From Apium graveolens (taxonomy: Eukaryota > Streptophyta > Magnoliopsida > Apiales > Apiaceae), in NCBI RefSeq assembly GCF_009905375.1, contig NC_133649.1, positions 233,591,792 through 233,655,791 of the forward strand: DNA of 64,000 nucleotides, written 5' to 3'. A program made the translations under genes and the position numbers. Every line of letters begins with the position of its first letter. Positions within the stretch are counted from its first letter, which is position 1. Under the pieces are notes generated by a model. That model was not told the origin of the DNA. It was given only the letters and a program-made list of their open reading frames with translations, and did no database searches. Positions 34,888-46,020 of the stretch are shown in pieces.

Positions 34888-37480
34888 TTTGACTTAATTC
34901 AAAGGTTTCAAATGATAAAGAAGCTTCTCGTACCTTGTTAGCATAGGCTCTCGTTCGTGGATCTCTTTATTCATACTCCCCTGTGAAATGTTTCACAACC
35001 AATATGGAGTCGCTGAAGGCCCTTAGGTGCTTCGCCTCGAGGCTTCGGGCAAGCTTCATTCCTGCGAGGAGGGCTTCGTACTCGGCCTCATTGTTTGTCA
35101 AGGGGAAGTCGAACCTTATGGCCTGGCATATTTCAAATCCTTCGGGGCTGGAGAGGATCAAGCCTGCCCCACACTTTTTTCCGGCGACCGACCCGTCTAC
35201 AAAGAGCTTTCACTTCCCTGGGATCCGGATTAGTTGTTCTTCAGGCGAGAGATCCTTCAGACCCGAGAATGTGCATTCAACCACGAAGTCGACCAAAGCC
35301 TGGGCCTTAATTACCGTTCGGGTGACATATTCGAGATCAAATTCCCCGAGTTCAATGGACCACGCTACGACTCTCCCGGAGGCTTCGGGCCTGGTCAAAA
35401 TTCTCTTCAGAGGTTGATCGGTGACAACTTGGACCGTCCGGCCTTGAAAATAATGTCGCAATTTGTGGGAGGCCATAACCAACCCATATGCGAATTTCTT
35501 GACGTTGGGGTACCTTGTCTCTGCGTCCTTGAGAATATGGGACACATAAAACACGGGATGTTGATTGCCTTCAAAATTCTTCACAAGGACGGCCCCCAGA
35601 GTTTTGTCAGACACAGCTAGATAAAGCTGAAGAGTTTCCTTCGGATCGGGCCTCATCAAGAATGGTGCCTTTGTTAAATATTCCTTTACTTCTTCGAACG
35701 CCTTTTGGCATTCGGGCCCCCACTCAAAATTCTTTGACCCTTTGAGCACGGCGAAGAAAGGAAGTGCTTTCTCGGCTGACTGGGAAATAAAACGCCGAAG
35801 GGCGGCGAGTCACCCCATCAATTTCTATATATCTCTAATGCATTTGGGAGGTTCCATATTGATAACTGCTTCGATCTTCTCCGGGTTCTCCTCTATCCCC
35901 CGAGCGCTGACCATGTACCCGAGAAACTTTCCACTAGAGACTCCGAAGGTACATTTGTTCAGATTGATCCTCATTTTGTTCTTTCAGAGAGTTTCGAAGC
36001 ATTCCTTTAAGTCCTCGGCATGATCTTGGAACAGTGACTTCACTATCATATCATCCACGTATGCTTCCATGTTCCTCCCAATCTACTCCTTGAAGACTTT
36101 GTTCACCATTCGCTGGAATGTGGCTCCAGCGTTCTTCAGTCCGAAAGGCATTTTAATATAAGCATAAGTCCCCTTCGGAGTTATGAACGCTGTCTTGGGC
36201 ACATCCCTATCATTCATAGCAATTTGATGATAACCAGAAAAAGCATCCAAAAAACTAAGTACCTCATATCTTGCGGTTGCGTCTATTAGTTGGTCGATGT
36301 TAGGCAATGGGTAGTGATCCTTCGGACATGCTTTATTGAGGTCAGTGTAATCCACGCACATCCTCCATTTCCCGTTCGACTTCTTCACGACCACCATATT
36401 GGCTAGCCAGTCTGGATACTCGATCTCCTCGATAAATTTGGCCTCTAAAAGTTTTTCCACCTCGGCCTCTATTACCTTCTGTCATTCGACTGCAAATGTT
36501 CTCTTCTTTTGCTTTACCGGCTTGGCCTCGGGCTGCACATTCAAGCAATGCGTTGCCGTCTTGGGATCCAATCCGGGCATATCTTCGGGCCCCCAGGCGA
36601 ACACATCATGGTATTGCCGAATGACAGCTATTACCTTCGCCTTCAGGTCTGGCCCCATGTTTTTGCCTATCCGTACCATCTTTCCTGAATGGCCTGTGTA
36701 CAACTCCACTTCTTCAGTCTCTGCCGCGGGTTCGGCGATAGAACTCGAGAGATCAGCCCCAAATTTTTTCAACTCAATGTTCAATATTTCCTGACTTCCG
36801 CTGGGTTCGGATTCTGCCCGCTTCCTCTTTCCGGTTCCATCCGGCCCTTCATATTCTTGATCCTTCTCAAGGTCTTCGAGCATTATAATTCGGGCAGTTT
36901 TCTGATCGCCCCTCATTTCTTCTACCCCTTTTTCAGTTGGGAACTTGAGTTTGAGGTGAGGTATGGACTCCACTGCTTCGAAAGTTGATAAGAAGGGCCT
37001 GTCAAATATTGCATTGCACGGGCTTTCAATCCGAACCACGTAATACTTCACCAGCTTCTCGGCGGTATACGACAACTTGCCCAGGAGGATCGGAAGAGTA
37101 ATCGTTCCTTCGAACTGAATTGGATGGCCTCCGATTGCATAGAGGGGGGCCTCATTGCAGGGCTCTAGTTGCTCTCCCGCCAAGTTCATCTTACAGTAGG
37201 TTTTGTGGAATAGTATATTGGCTGAACTGCCGGTATCCACCATCACCTTCCATATTTTGTTTTGCCCGATGATAGGATTGATGATCAGAGGGTCCTCGTA
37301 CGGGCGAATGACATCCTCATAGTCTTCAGTGCTGAAGGTCATGGGCATGTGGGGTTTTGCCTGCCCGAACTGATACAGATTGTACACCTGTCGGGCGTAC
37401 CTCTTCTTTGCAGTCTTGCTATCATTATCCAGGATGCTCCCCCCAGATATAGTTTTTACTTCGCCCCTTATCCTGTCCCT
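34888..37480 (-). pseudogene. pol: Element C protease, RT and dual RNase H
   Basis: On the minus strand one frame runs through protease (VMVDTGSSANILF), linker, RT (LANMVVVKKSNGKWRMCVDY, FLDAFSGYHQIAM, AYVDDMIVKS), the normal RNase H (FYVSHILKDAETRYPN) and a second, archaeal-type RNase H (NNEAEYEALLAGMKLA). It is interrupted by scattered nonsense codons: TGA at 36482-36484 before QKVIEA, TAG before IGRNMEAY, TGA in ETL-KNKMR, TAG and TGA around KLMG, and TGA in GK-KLFVDG. Each of these can be explained by C-to-T or G-to-A change from CGA, CAG or TGG. Small + strand ORFs here are shadows. Confidence 0.88.
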
Positions 37481-38975
37481 TCATTCTGGCTCATCGGCCT
37501 CTACTTCCTCCTCTGGGTTATCCTTCGACCCCAATCTATCTCTCAGATCTCGGACGAACTGATTAAGCTCGCCGTCTTTGATCATGCACTCAATGAGCTT
37601 CTTGAGGTGGTAGCATTCATCTATGTTATGCCCCTTGTCCCTGTGATAGTCACAGTACTTATCGGGGTTTTTCTTGTGGTTCGGGACCTTCATCTTGGCA
37701 GGGCGAACAAATCCCGGCTTGCCCTTTATCTCATGGAGAATCTTGGAGATCGGCGCATTCCAAGGAGTGAACACGGCCGAATCTCTATCTCGACGTTGTT
37801 CGGCCCCTCGATCTGATTCCTTCCTTCCTTCCTTTCTGCTATCCCTTCGGTTAGATCCTGATCTTGAGCCCTCATATATGTCGGTTCGCTTTGATCGGTC
37901 GTCCCTTCTTGTGTCTTTATATCCCCCAATACTTTCCATCTTGCGGAGAATATTCTCGCCTCTCACATAGATATCATTTAGGGATTTTGGGGGGAAATCG
38001 TAAAGAGATGAACGAAGTTTTTTACCTTTATAGGGGTCTAGCCCCGCCGTTAGGAAGCCCATTGCTTTGATTTTGTCCAGATTGGTGACCATTCCCGCTT
38101 CTTCCTTGAATCTAGCGAGATAATCCCCCAGCTCCTCATTCGCCCTCTGCCGACAATGGACCAAGGCTTCGGTGTCCTTCACCTTTCGGCACAGGTGCGA
38201 GTAGTACTTTAAAAATTTCCTCTTCAACTGCTCTTAAGACTCGATTGACCGAGGCTTCAGGGATTTGTACCACATCGAGGCAGACCCTTTGAGATAAGTC
38301 TTGAACATTTTGCACAGCATTATATCGTTGTGGCCCATCCCAACCATCAGGAGTTCATACTTTTCACAATGGTCCTCGGGGTCCCCTTTCCCGTTGAACT
38401 CGCTCATCTTGGGGTATTATCTCTCTTCGCCCGGAGGGGGTCGGTACTGTTCAATCTCTTGTGTTACAACAGGTTCTCAATCGGGCCTCCTATCACCGAA
38501 GAGGGCCTTCTCTAAGCGATTGAGCCTGAGGCGGGATCCATCGGGCTCGTCATCTCAATCGGAAAAGTAGGGTTGCTTAGCCCTCTTCCTTCGGGGATGC
38601 GAATCAGAGTCAAACTCATCTTCTTCAGTCATACGCCCTTCATTCCCTTATATCCTTATGTGCTCTGCCGGTCTCTTCGGCCCGCATCGCTTCTCTCAAG
38701 GCTTGTTCTTGTAGTTCAATTTCTTCCCTCTGTAGTTGCAGGGCTTTGAGTCGGAGGGCATCAGCTTCTCTTTTCTTGGCTCGCGCTTCCGCTTCCTTGT
38801 CAATCTGATCAACTTTGGACTTACCCTTCTCTGCGGCCTTCTCTGCCCGGATCTTTAGGAGTAAGGCATCTTCTTCAGGGGTTAACGTGATAACCCCATC
38901 CTCGTCGACTAGGGAGGATGGTTATCCCTTGTCGATGAAACCAGGTGGCGGTGAATGCTCATGAATTTCTGTCAT
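37481..38975 (-). pseudogene. gag: Element C gag
   Basis: The likely start is ATG at 38975-38973 (MTEIHEHSPPPGF). A long charged helix follows (EAEARAKKREADALRLKALQ). A +1 shift near 38640 leads into the frame of pol. The capsid portion (MSEFNGKGDPEDHCEKYE, CKMFKTYLKGSASMWYKSL) contains several stops, then an open 248-codon stretch holds FPPKSLNDIYVRGENIL and a CCHC-like box (CDYHRDKGHNIDECYHL). TGA at 37481-37483 separates gag from protease in the same frame, so gag-pol was probably one ORF. Confidence 0.75.
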
Positions 38976-39000
38976 TTTCTCAACTTGTAACTCTCGTAGT

Positions 39001-39019
39001 TCCCACAGACGGCGCCAAA
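39001..39019 (-). other. Primer-binding site of element C
   Basis: On the minus strand the 5' LTR is followed at once by TTTGGCGCCGTCTGTGGGA, the GGCGCC-type primer site frequent in Tat-lineage elements. This fixes the element's direction. Confidence 0.8.
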
Positions 39020-39452
39020 TGTTACGCCCGAATCCTTTCGGTTGTATGAACAGGCTTCGGCTGGATTGAAGATGGCTTCGGCTGTACCTGAAAGTGAAGA
39101 GAATGCAAGGGTTTGGACCCCCGATTCACCTCCGGTGTGAGAATCAGAATCTGGCTATAAAATTAGGGTAGTAATACAAGAGAAGTAGAGTGTTGAGAGT
39201 GTATCTTTTATCTTACTTCACAAGGGTTTTTATACCCAATCCTGCCATGAATGTTCTTTCGTTACCAACCATTAAGGAGGGAGTGAAAAGGGGGTGTTGT
39301 GTCCCTTGCATTGTCCAACGGTCCGCGAGTAGCAGGCCTCGGCCTGGGCTTCCATGGGCCTTGTCGACATGGGCCTAGAGGTCCTTCGGCCCAGTAGCAC
39401 AACCGCTTAGTGGGCCTTCGTTCAATGGGCCTTATTGGGCCTATAGCCAACA
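39020..39452 (-). repeat. 5' LTR of element C, 433 bp
   Basis: Plus-strand ends are TGTTACGCCC and AGCCAACA. It is complete, in contrast to the truncated copy at 29499-29819. The five bases to its right are GTTAT, then host sequence begins. Confidence 0.85.
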
Positions 39453-39539
39453 GTTATATTGAAAATTTGATTATGCTTGAAAACAATTTGATATACAGGA
39501 ACTTCAGGTAATCGAATTGCCCTAAAGGATGAAGCTTAG

Positions 39540-39941
39540 CTAGAGAACAACTGGAGTTGCCATAGCACTAAGTGGATGATGCTGTGCTAGTGTGATCCCA
39601 AACTTTTCCTCCATGTCCAACTTCTCTGGTAAAAATCCACCTTCAAGTTTCCGGTCAAAACAATTTATGAGGGAGCCTAACATGACTGGCACCATCCTCA
39701 ACGCCAAAAACATTCCAGGACATACTCTTCGACCCGCACCAAATGGAATTAGCTCGTAATCATGCCTGTGGAAGTCAACTTCAGAGTCCACGAACCTCTC
39801 TGGTTGAAAAGACAGGGGATTTATCCACAGCTTAGGATCGCGTCCGATGGCCCATGCATTGACTATATCCATATTTCTTACAAGTGAGAGAAGAGTAAAA
39901 GCAAGCAGTATGCACCATATACTGACTGTAACTATATCCAT
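39540..39941 (-). pseudogene. Internally deleted cytochrome P450, CYP76-like
   Basis: A single open frame of 133 residues joins an N-terminal membrane anchor (MDIVTVSIWCILLAFTLLSL, residues 1-20) to the C-terminal end of a P450. That end includes NAWAIGRDPKLW, the PERF motif (residues 47-50), the heme loop FGAGRRVCPG (67-76, heme Cys 74) and a tail typical of CYP76 enzymes (LDMEEKFGITLAQHHPL). About 350 central residues, including the oxygen-binding and K helices, are missing, so it cannot be an enzyme although the frame is open. The 17-base word ACTATATCCATATTTCT occurs at both the start codon and the internal junction. CYP76 proteins are ER-anchored monooxygenases often acting on terpenoids. 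Confidence 0.8.
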
Positions 39942-40076
39942 ATTTCTGGATGGAACTATGCTTGTAGAGCTATTAACACAGGAAGGAGAGATATTTTATG
40001 CACACATCTGAGAGCATATAGACGTAACACGTTGTATATATCTTGGGGAAGTTAAAATTGATCATGTGATGATGAT
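39942..40076 (-). promoter_or_regulatory. P450 upstream region, cut by element D
   Basis: This sequence continues at 58509-58580 once element D is removed. It is duplicated at 59366-59575, upstream of a second P450 N-terminal fragment. A TATA-like TATATGC on the minus strand lies near 40015. Insertion of D about 135 bp upstream of the ATG separated it from the rest of the promoter. Confidence 0.6.
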
Positions 40077-40891
40077 TGATAGGGCATAAGCGACCTGGCT
40101 AGTACCCAACCTGGATCTAAAGGATATCAGGCTCAACCAACGGACCAAGACCCCCCTTTCCCAGGATAATCAAGTGGAGAGACCAGGCCCCGGCCAACCC
40201 ATGACCCGGGTCATCTCCCAATCCGGGACCTGGATCACCTTCCTACCAGGATCCAGCCCATGACCTGGATCACCTGCCCACCAGGATCCAGCCCATGACC
40301 TGGGTCATCTGCCTACCTGGATCTGGATCTGGGCCAAGATCACCCTGAGGGGGTCCCTGCAACCTCATGCACATTCCACAACCCGCCAAGAAAGGGTACG
40401 TGGGCACGTGACGATGACAGTTATCAACAACCGACATATCAGACAAGCACGACGCGTGTCAGAAGGCCGTTAGGACACCCTGAAGGTGGTCTTCCCCTGG
40501 ACTGCGTGTAAGCAATCCACCCAAGCCAGGCGTCCTCTGCCCCCAGGATCCAACGACCCTGATTTAGAGGTAAAAACCCCTAAACCCTACCTTTAGGCTA
40601 TATATACCCCCAAGGATGAAGGGTTTAGGGGTTAGAAAAATATTCACACTTTTACACAATCACTCTCTCACACTCATATACACACACAGCAACCTTTCTA
40701 TTACATACACACATACATCTTCATCTTCTGCCAAAACCTTATTCTTATTCTTACACCGGAGGCGCCGTGGGAGCCAAACCCCCCTTCCGGTGTTGTTTTG
40801 CAGATACCCAATCAGCAGCTACACCTCATAAACACCCAGAAGGTCCAAGAACGGCAGTCGGACAGAGCTGCCCCGCTCACCGAAGTTATTA
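40077..40891 (+). repeat. 5' LTR of element D, 815 bp
   Basis: It starts TGATAGGGCATAAG and ends about GTTATTA before the primer site; the other LTR ends GTTATCA. A TATA box (CTATATATACC, about 40598) precedes a CA-rich leader. About 40200-40335 holds roughly three repeats of a GACCTGGATCACCTG unit. Around 40755-40825 a GC-rich 70-bp segment (CACCGGAGGCGCCGTGGG...) is absent from the 3' LTR. Confidence 0.85.
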
Positions 40892-40910
40892 TTTGGTGCT
40901 AGAAGGAGGG
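40892..40910 (+). other. Primer-binding site of element D
   Basis: TTTGGTGCTAGAAGGAGGG directly follows the LTR. It differs from the GGCGCC type of element C, so C and D prime from different tRNAs or have diverged. From 40911 to 41359 is untranslated leader with no gene. Confidence 0.65.
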
Positions 40911-41359
40911 GCTCTCCATCCTTGGGTCTCGGTGCCCCTGGATTCACATTCATCAGCAAACTCTTAAGAGAGTCCACGTCTTAAACCTGTAAGAACAAAA
41001 GCAACCATACCCTCTCTTGCGAATGTTCATTTTAGCCACATTTGTGTGAGCTCATTACTTTAGGCCACGATTCTGTGAGCCCGCCCTCGTTTGTTAACTT
41101 TGTTATTTATGGTTTGATAATCTTGATAGTCTTGAAGCCTGGGGTTTGATAGTTTTGATAGTTTTAAAACCCAGATCTGCTTTAGCTTACATATTGACTT
41201 TGTGTTCTAGAGCCTGCTGTTCTTGTTCAGTAATATTATTAGCAAAACCCAGAAAGTTTGTTTGGTATTATTCTGGAATTTTTTTGTAACTTCAAAAAGC
41301 AACCTTAGATCCACATTTTTAGCCTCAAATCTTGGTCAGTTGTTTGTACAATTGTGGTA

Positions 41360-43080
41360 ATGGCAAGAGCAGGAAAAAGTATGGCTGGTAGGCCCTCCGC
41401 CAGTACCCATGTCCGGGACCAGGACCACTCTCAGGCTCAAGAACCTGGAGGAGACAGGGAGACCCTCCAGGAGCAACCATTGACACAACATACCCCGGTC
41501 AGGGATGCCAGAAATGTCATAGAGCTCAATCAGTACAAGTACACCAATGTTCCAGTTGCAGAGGAACATATGGCTAACTTAACAAGCCATGAACTTGCTG
41601 AAGCAATCAGGCTCTACAGAGACGAACAAGCCCGGGCTCAGATAGAATATGAGCAAGATGATGAGCAAGAAGAGTCCGGGGATTCTCAGCAATCCAGGAG
41701 ATCTGTCTTCGACCGAATCGGAGCTAAGGCAAAAAAGAATCAGAAAGAGCCTAGTAAGAAGGAGACAGAAGCAACCAGAAAGAAAAAGTTGGAAGTAATG
41801 AGGGAACAGATAAGAAGAGAAGAAGAGGCAAAGCTTGAGCAAAAAATTCAGAAAAGAATACAGTTGAAAGAGGAGAGGCTCCTGGCTAAAACAAAAGGCA
41901 AAAGAACTTGGAGGGACCCTACCCCCGAGCTCATTTCTAATGACGAAGAGGAGGGGCAGAAGGATCTAAAAGACATGATTTATGAGCTTCAGAGAAAAAT
42001 GGAAAAATATTCCGGTTTGGAAATTAGGGAAACCCTCACACCCTTTAGTCACTCCCTAGAAGCCATCCCTCGATAAAAAAGTCTCAAATATTACAACTTT
42101 GACTCTTTTGACGGATTGGGGGATCCAGAAGAGCACCTCAATTACTTCAAATAGATAGCTCAGATATATTACTACAACGACCTAACCAATTCCGGATTCT
42201 TCGCCTCGACCCTCAAAGAGGGGGGCTTAAAGATGGTTCAGCAGGATCCCATCACGAAGCATTCACTCCTGGAAGGAGTTCAGGGGGGCCTTCCTTAGAA
42301 GATTCAGAGCCAATAAGATACATGAAATGCACATGCGTCACCTGGAAACAATCCGCCAATATGATAACGAAGCACTTTCAACTTGTATGCGGAGATTCCA
42401 GGAAGCCTTCAACAAAGTCTCGAATCTTGATGAGAGGGAGACTCTAAGCATATTCCGGAGGAACCTGGATCCAGAACACAATGAGAGGTACATTGTAAAG
42501 CTGATAAACAAAGAGCCACAAAGCCTGGCCGCTGCCTACTCTATGGCAACCCGGTTCATAAAGGAAACAGACGTTCTCCAGGCGATGAGAATGACTCGGA
42601 ATGGAGGGTCCAGGAACAAAACTTCTGATGACCAACCGAAAGGGGGTTAACATCAGGAGAAGTAGTTCAAACAAAGCAACCAAACACAGCAGACCAATAT
42701 TGTTCAAAACACTCCAATATTTCAAAGACTTGGTCCTAAAATGGAATCTAAAAGCAATCCCGGTCCACCTAGGTAAGCCAGAGAGCCTAGGCAAGAGCCA
42801 GACTGGACACCACTGAACAGGACCCGGGAAGAAATACTGAAGGAGATAAAGGGAAAGCCATTTTATTATCCTCTGAAGCCCATACAGACTCCCCCGGAGA
42901 GCAGGCCTTACAACATGTAGTGCGACTATCATGAAACCCATGGGCACAAAACTGAAAATCATCTCTCTCTCAAATACTTCATTGAAGATCAAGTTAAGAA
43001 GGGAAACCTAAATCAGTACATCTCCCGGGAGATAAATCAGAAGGAAGAAAGGTAAAGGAGAGGAAAGAATGTAGTAAACG
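41360..43080 (+). pseudogene. gag: Element D gag
   Basis: ATG at 41360 (MARAGKSMAGRPSAST) opens 239 codons: a charged N-terminal domain with a coiled coil (EVMREQIRREEEAKLEQKIQ). A TAA at 42074-42076 precedes the capsid start (YYNFDSFDGLGDPEEHLNYF), another stop, and a shift to a second frame for 42327-42650 (RQYDNEALSTCMRRFQEAFN, FRRNLDPEHNERYI). A CCHC-like box (CDYHETHGHKTEN) appears near 42920 in a third frame. At least two frameshifts and several stops. Confidence 0.75.
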
Positions 43081-43221
43081 TGGTCCTATGAGGGTCACAC
43101 TCTCCCCCTAGGAGCCCAGTCTCAGGAGATGAAGTATTCTCCATCCAATCCTACCCGGAGATGGTGATCTCATTCAGCAAGCAAAGATTATGAAGGGGTC
43201 AACCCGAACCACAATGAAGCT

Positions 43222-45000
43222 TTGGTAGTGACACTTGACATCTTTGATAATGAAGTAAGAAGGATGCTAATAGACAATGGATCTTCAGTAAACATACTTT
43301 TCAAGCATACCAGGGACCAGATGAAGCTTGGGAGCGTACGCTCCAATGAATGCCGAGAGGACCCTCTCTATGGGTTCGGGAACAACTTGGTCCCGATCCA
43401 GGGAACCTTATACTTGCCAGTGATATTCAGATCAGCCCCGAACCAAGTCAACCATGTGATAAAGTTCTACGTTATCAACACTCCCTCATCCTACAACGGC
43501 ATAATCGGGCGCTCAGCCCTGACAAGGATCCAAGCAATCACCTACATATCACACTTGAAAATAAAATTCCCAACCCCAACCGGGGTAGGAGAAGTCAAGG
43601 GAGATTATGAGATCGCTGAAAGATGTAATAGCCAAGCTTTGGTAATGGCTGAAACTCATCAAGACAACAAGAGGAAGGTCGTAGTACTTTGAAAACAGCA
43701 AAGTATTAAGAAACATCGCCCCCACTTAAAGGATGATGCGAGAAAAGAAGTCCAGATCATAGAATCCCTCCCAGATCCAAAAGCAACAAAACCAAGCTCG
43801 AATGAGAAAAAAAGCAACCAAGTCCCGGTAGAGATTGAATCGAGCCTAGGCCTTGGCCAGATCAATCCTACTGTGCAAGCAACCAACCCTGAAACGAGTA
43901 AAGTAGGGGAAAGCAACCAAAAAGAGATGACAGTCCAGGGTCAGATCTATATGAAGAAAAATGCAGATGCCCGGATCCAGCAGTTGGTATCAAATATGGA
44001 TCACGCAAAGATTGAGGCCGCTATAGAAACAGAAATAATCCTGATCAGTGTAAGCGATCCTTCCAAGAAAGTAAAGATAGGATCTGGACTCGAGACTACC
44101 TTCAAAGAAGAACTGGTATCATTACTCCGAGGGTACTCCGATGTATTTGCCTGGAGCCCGAGAGACATGCCCGGGTTGGATGAATCCATAGCAATGCATA
44201 GCTTGGACGTCAACCCCGAGAGGAAGCCAGTTAAGCAGTAGAGAAGAAATTTTTCCCCAGAAAGGCAGAAAGCAATAGATGAAGAAATTGAGAAACTACT
44301 CAAAGCTGGGATCATATGCGAAGTCAAGTACCCGGAATGGTTGGCAAATGTCGTGATGGTAAAAAGGGCAAACGGGAAATGGAGAATGTGTATTGACTAC
44401 ACGGACTTAAACAGTGCATGCCCCAAAGATCCTTACCCCTTGCCAAATATTGATCAATTGATTGACGCAACATCCGGGCACGTTATGCTGAGTTTTATGG
44501 ACGCCTACTCGGGGTACAACCAGATCAAGATGAATCCCAAGGATATCCTAAAGACAGCCTTCATCACCCACATGGTGGTCTATGCCTATATAATCCTGCC
44601 TTTTGGATTGACTAACGCAGGAACAACCTACCAAAGGACAATGAATAAAATCTTCAAAGACCATATTGGAAGGAACCTGGAATCCTATGTTGATGACATG
44701 ATTGCAAAGTCCACAAGCAACCCCGGTCACATAGGAGACCTAAGAGAATACTTTGACAACTTGAGAAAATACTCACTCAGACTCAATCCAGAAAAGTGCA
44801 CATTCGGAGTAGGGGCAGGAAAATTTCTTGGATTCATGATAAGCAACCGGGGAATTGAAGTCAACTCGGTGAAAATAAAGGCGATCCAGGAGATGAAACC
44901 TCCCACAACAAAAAAAGGTATGCAGAAGCTAGCAGGGTCACTGGCAGCACTCAAAAGATTTATCTCAAAGCTAGCCGAGAGATGCCTACCAGTTTTTTGA
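43222..45000 (+). pseudogene. pol: Element D protease and RT
   Basis: All in one frame with stops. Protease has LIDNGSSVNILF, the DNGSS variant common in Tat elements, and IIGRSALTRIQ. After TGA at 43690-43692 the linker resumes, with FAWSPRDMPGLDESI, and a TAG at 44239-44241 precedes RRNFSPERQKAID. RT follows (LANVVMVKRANGKWRMCIDY, FMDAYSGYNQIKMN, SYVDDMIAKS, KFLGFMISNRGIEVN). TGA at 44998-45000 ends the open stretch. Confidence 0.85.
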
Positions 45001-45041
45001 CCTTTTAAAAGGAGCAACCAACAAGAAAGAAGTTAATTGGA

Positions 45042-46020
45042 GCCCATAATGCCAAAGTGCATTTGAAGAAATTAAAAGGTACCTTTCTCAACCCCCTGTA
45101 TTAACCAAAGCCCAACCCGGGGAGAACCTATCCCTTTACCTATCAGCAGGGGCCCTGGCATTTGGAGCAGCCCTGATCAGGGAAGAGAATGGCAAACAAC
45201 AACCAGTTTATTATGTGAGCCAAGTGCTAAAAGATGCGGAGACCCAATACCCAAGGCTAGAAAAGTTTGCTTTTGCCTTAGTTACAGCATCCAGGAAGCT
45301 CAGGCACAACTTCCAGGGAAGGGAGATATGGGTGGTAACTAATCAACCCTTAAGGAAGATAATACACAAGCCAGATATCTCAGGAAGGTTGGTAAATTGG
45401 GCAGTCGAGCTAAGTCAATTCAGTTTGAGTTTCATCCCAAGAACAACAATCAAAGCCCAGGCTCTAGCTGATTTCAATTATAGAATGCAACTTCCCGGAA
45501 GAAGAGCATATGCCCATAAGCATTGACCCTGATAGAAACACTGATCAAGACATAGGAGCCTGGGCTCTCAAAGTTGATGGTTCCTCAACAAATGAAAGAT
45601 CAGGAGTCGTGCTCATCCTAAAGAGCCCAGAAGGATTCACAATCCAAACAACAATCTCCTTTGGCTTTTCAGCAACAAACAACCAAGCGGAATATGAGGC
45701 CTTGATAACAGGATTGAAGCTAGCAAAAACCCTCAGGATCCAGGATCTCAAAATCTACAGCGACTCACAGATCGTGGTAAAGCAAACAAATGGTGAGTAC
45801 ATAGCCAAGGATCCAGTTCTAGCCAAGTACCAGGCTCTGGTCCAAAGCTACCTTGCCTCGATACCAAAAACACAAGTCATTCAAATCTGCAGAGAGCAGA
45901 ATTCGGAAGCTGATACACTATCTAAACTTGTTCAAAATTCATCAGACCTGGATTGCTCCGTCTACTTCGAAGAATTACAGAGACCAAGCATAGAGTCTAA
46001 AGAGGTCATGGAAATAGAAA
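45042..46020 (+). pseudogene. pol: Element D dual RNase H
   Basis: The first, ordinary RNase H region reads in one frame (YYVSQVLKDAETQYPRLEKF, VVTNQPLRKIIHKPDISGRL). The second, archaeal-type RNase H reads in another (GAWALKVDGSSTNERSGVVL, NNQAEYEALITGLKLAKTL, IYSDSQIVVKQ, QNSEADTLSKL). The switch falls near 45500. The dual arrangement marks the Tat lineage and matches element C. Confidence 0.82.

Larger units (their letters stand above)
29499..39452 (-). mobile_element. Tat-lineage Ty3/gypsy element C with antisense gene
   Basis: It is transcribed right to left: 5' LTR 39020-39452, primer site 39001-39019, gag, protease, RT, two RNase H domains, integrase, a minisatellite, a convergent gene on the + strand, then 3' LTR 29499-29819 (truncated). 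A second, archaeal-type RNase H after the normal one is a hallmark of the Tat lineage. The two LTRs differ at about ten positions over 321 bp by eye. The right flank begins GTTAT; the left flank has been lost where element B abuts. Confidence 0.85.

Noticed and set aside
39540..39941. A functional short P450 gene
   Set aside because: The open frame lacks the central two thirds of the enzyme, including the oxygen-activation and substrate regions.
42444..42992. 182-codon minus-strand ORF
   Set aside because: Shadow of element D gag, whose motifs read on the + strand.
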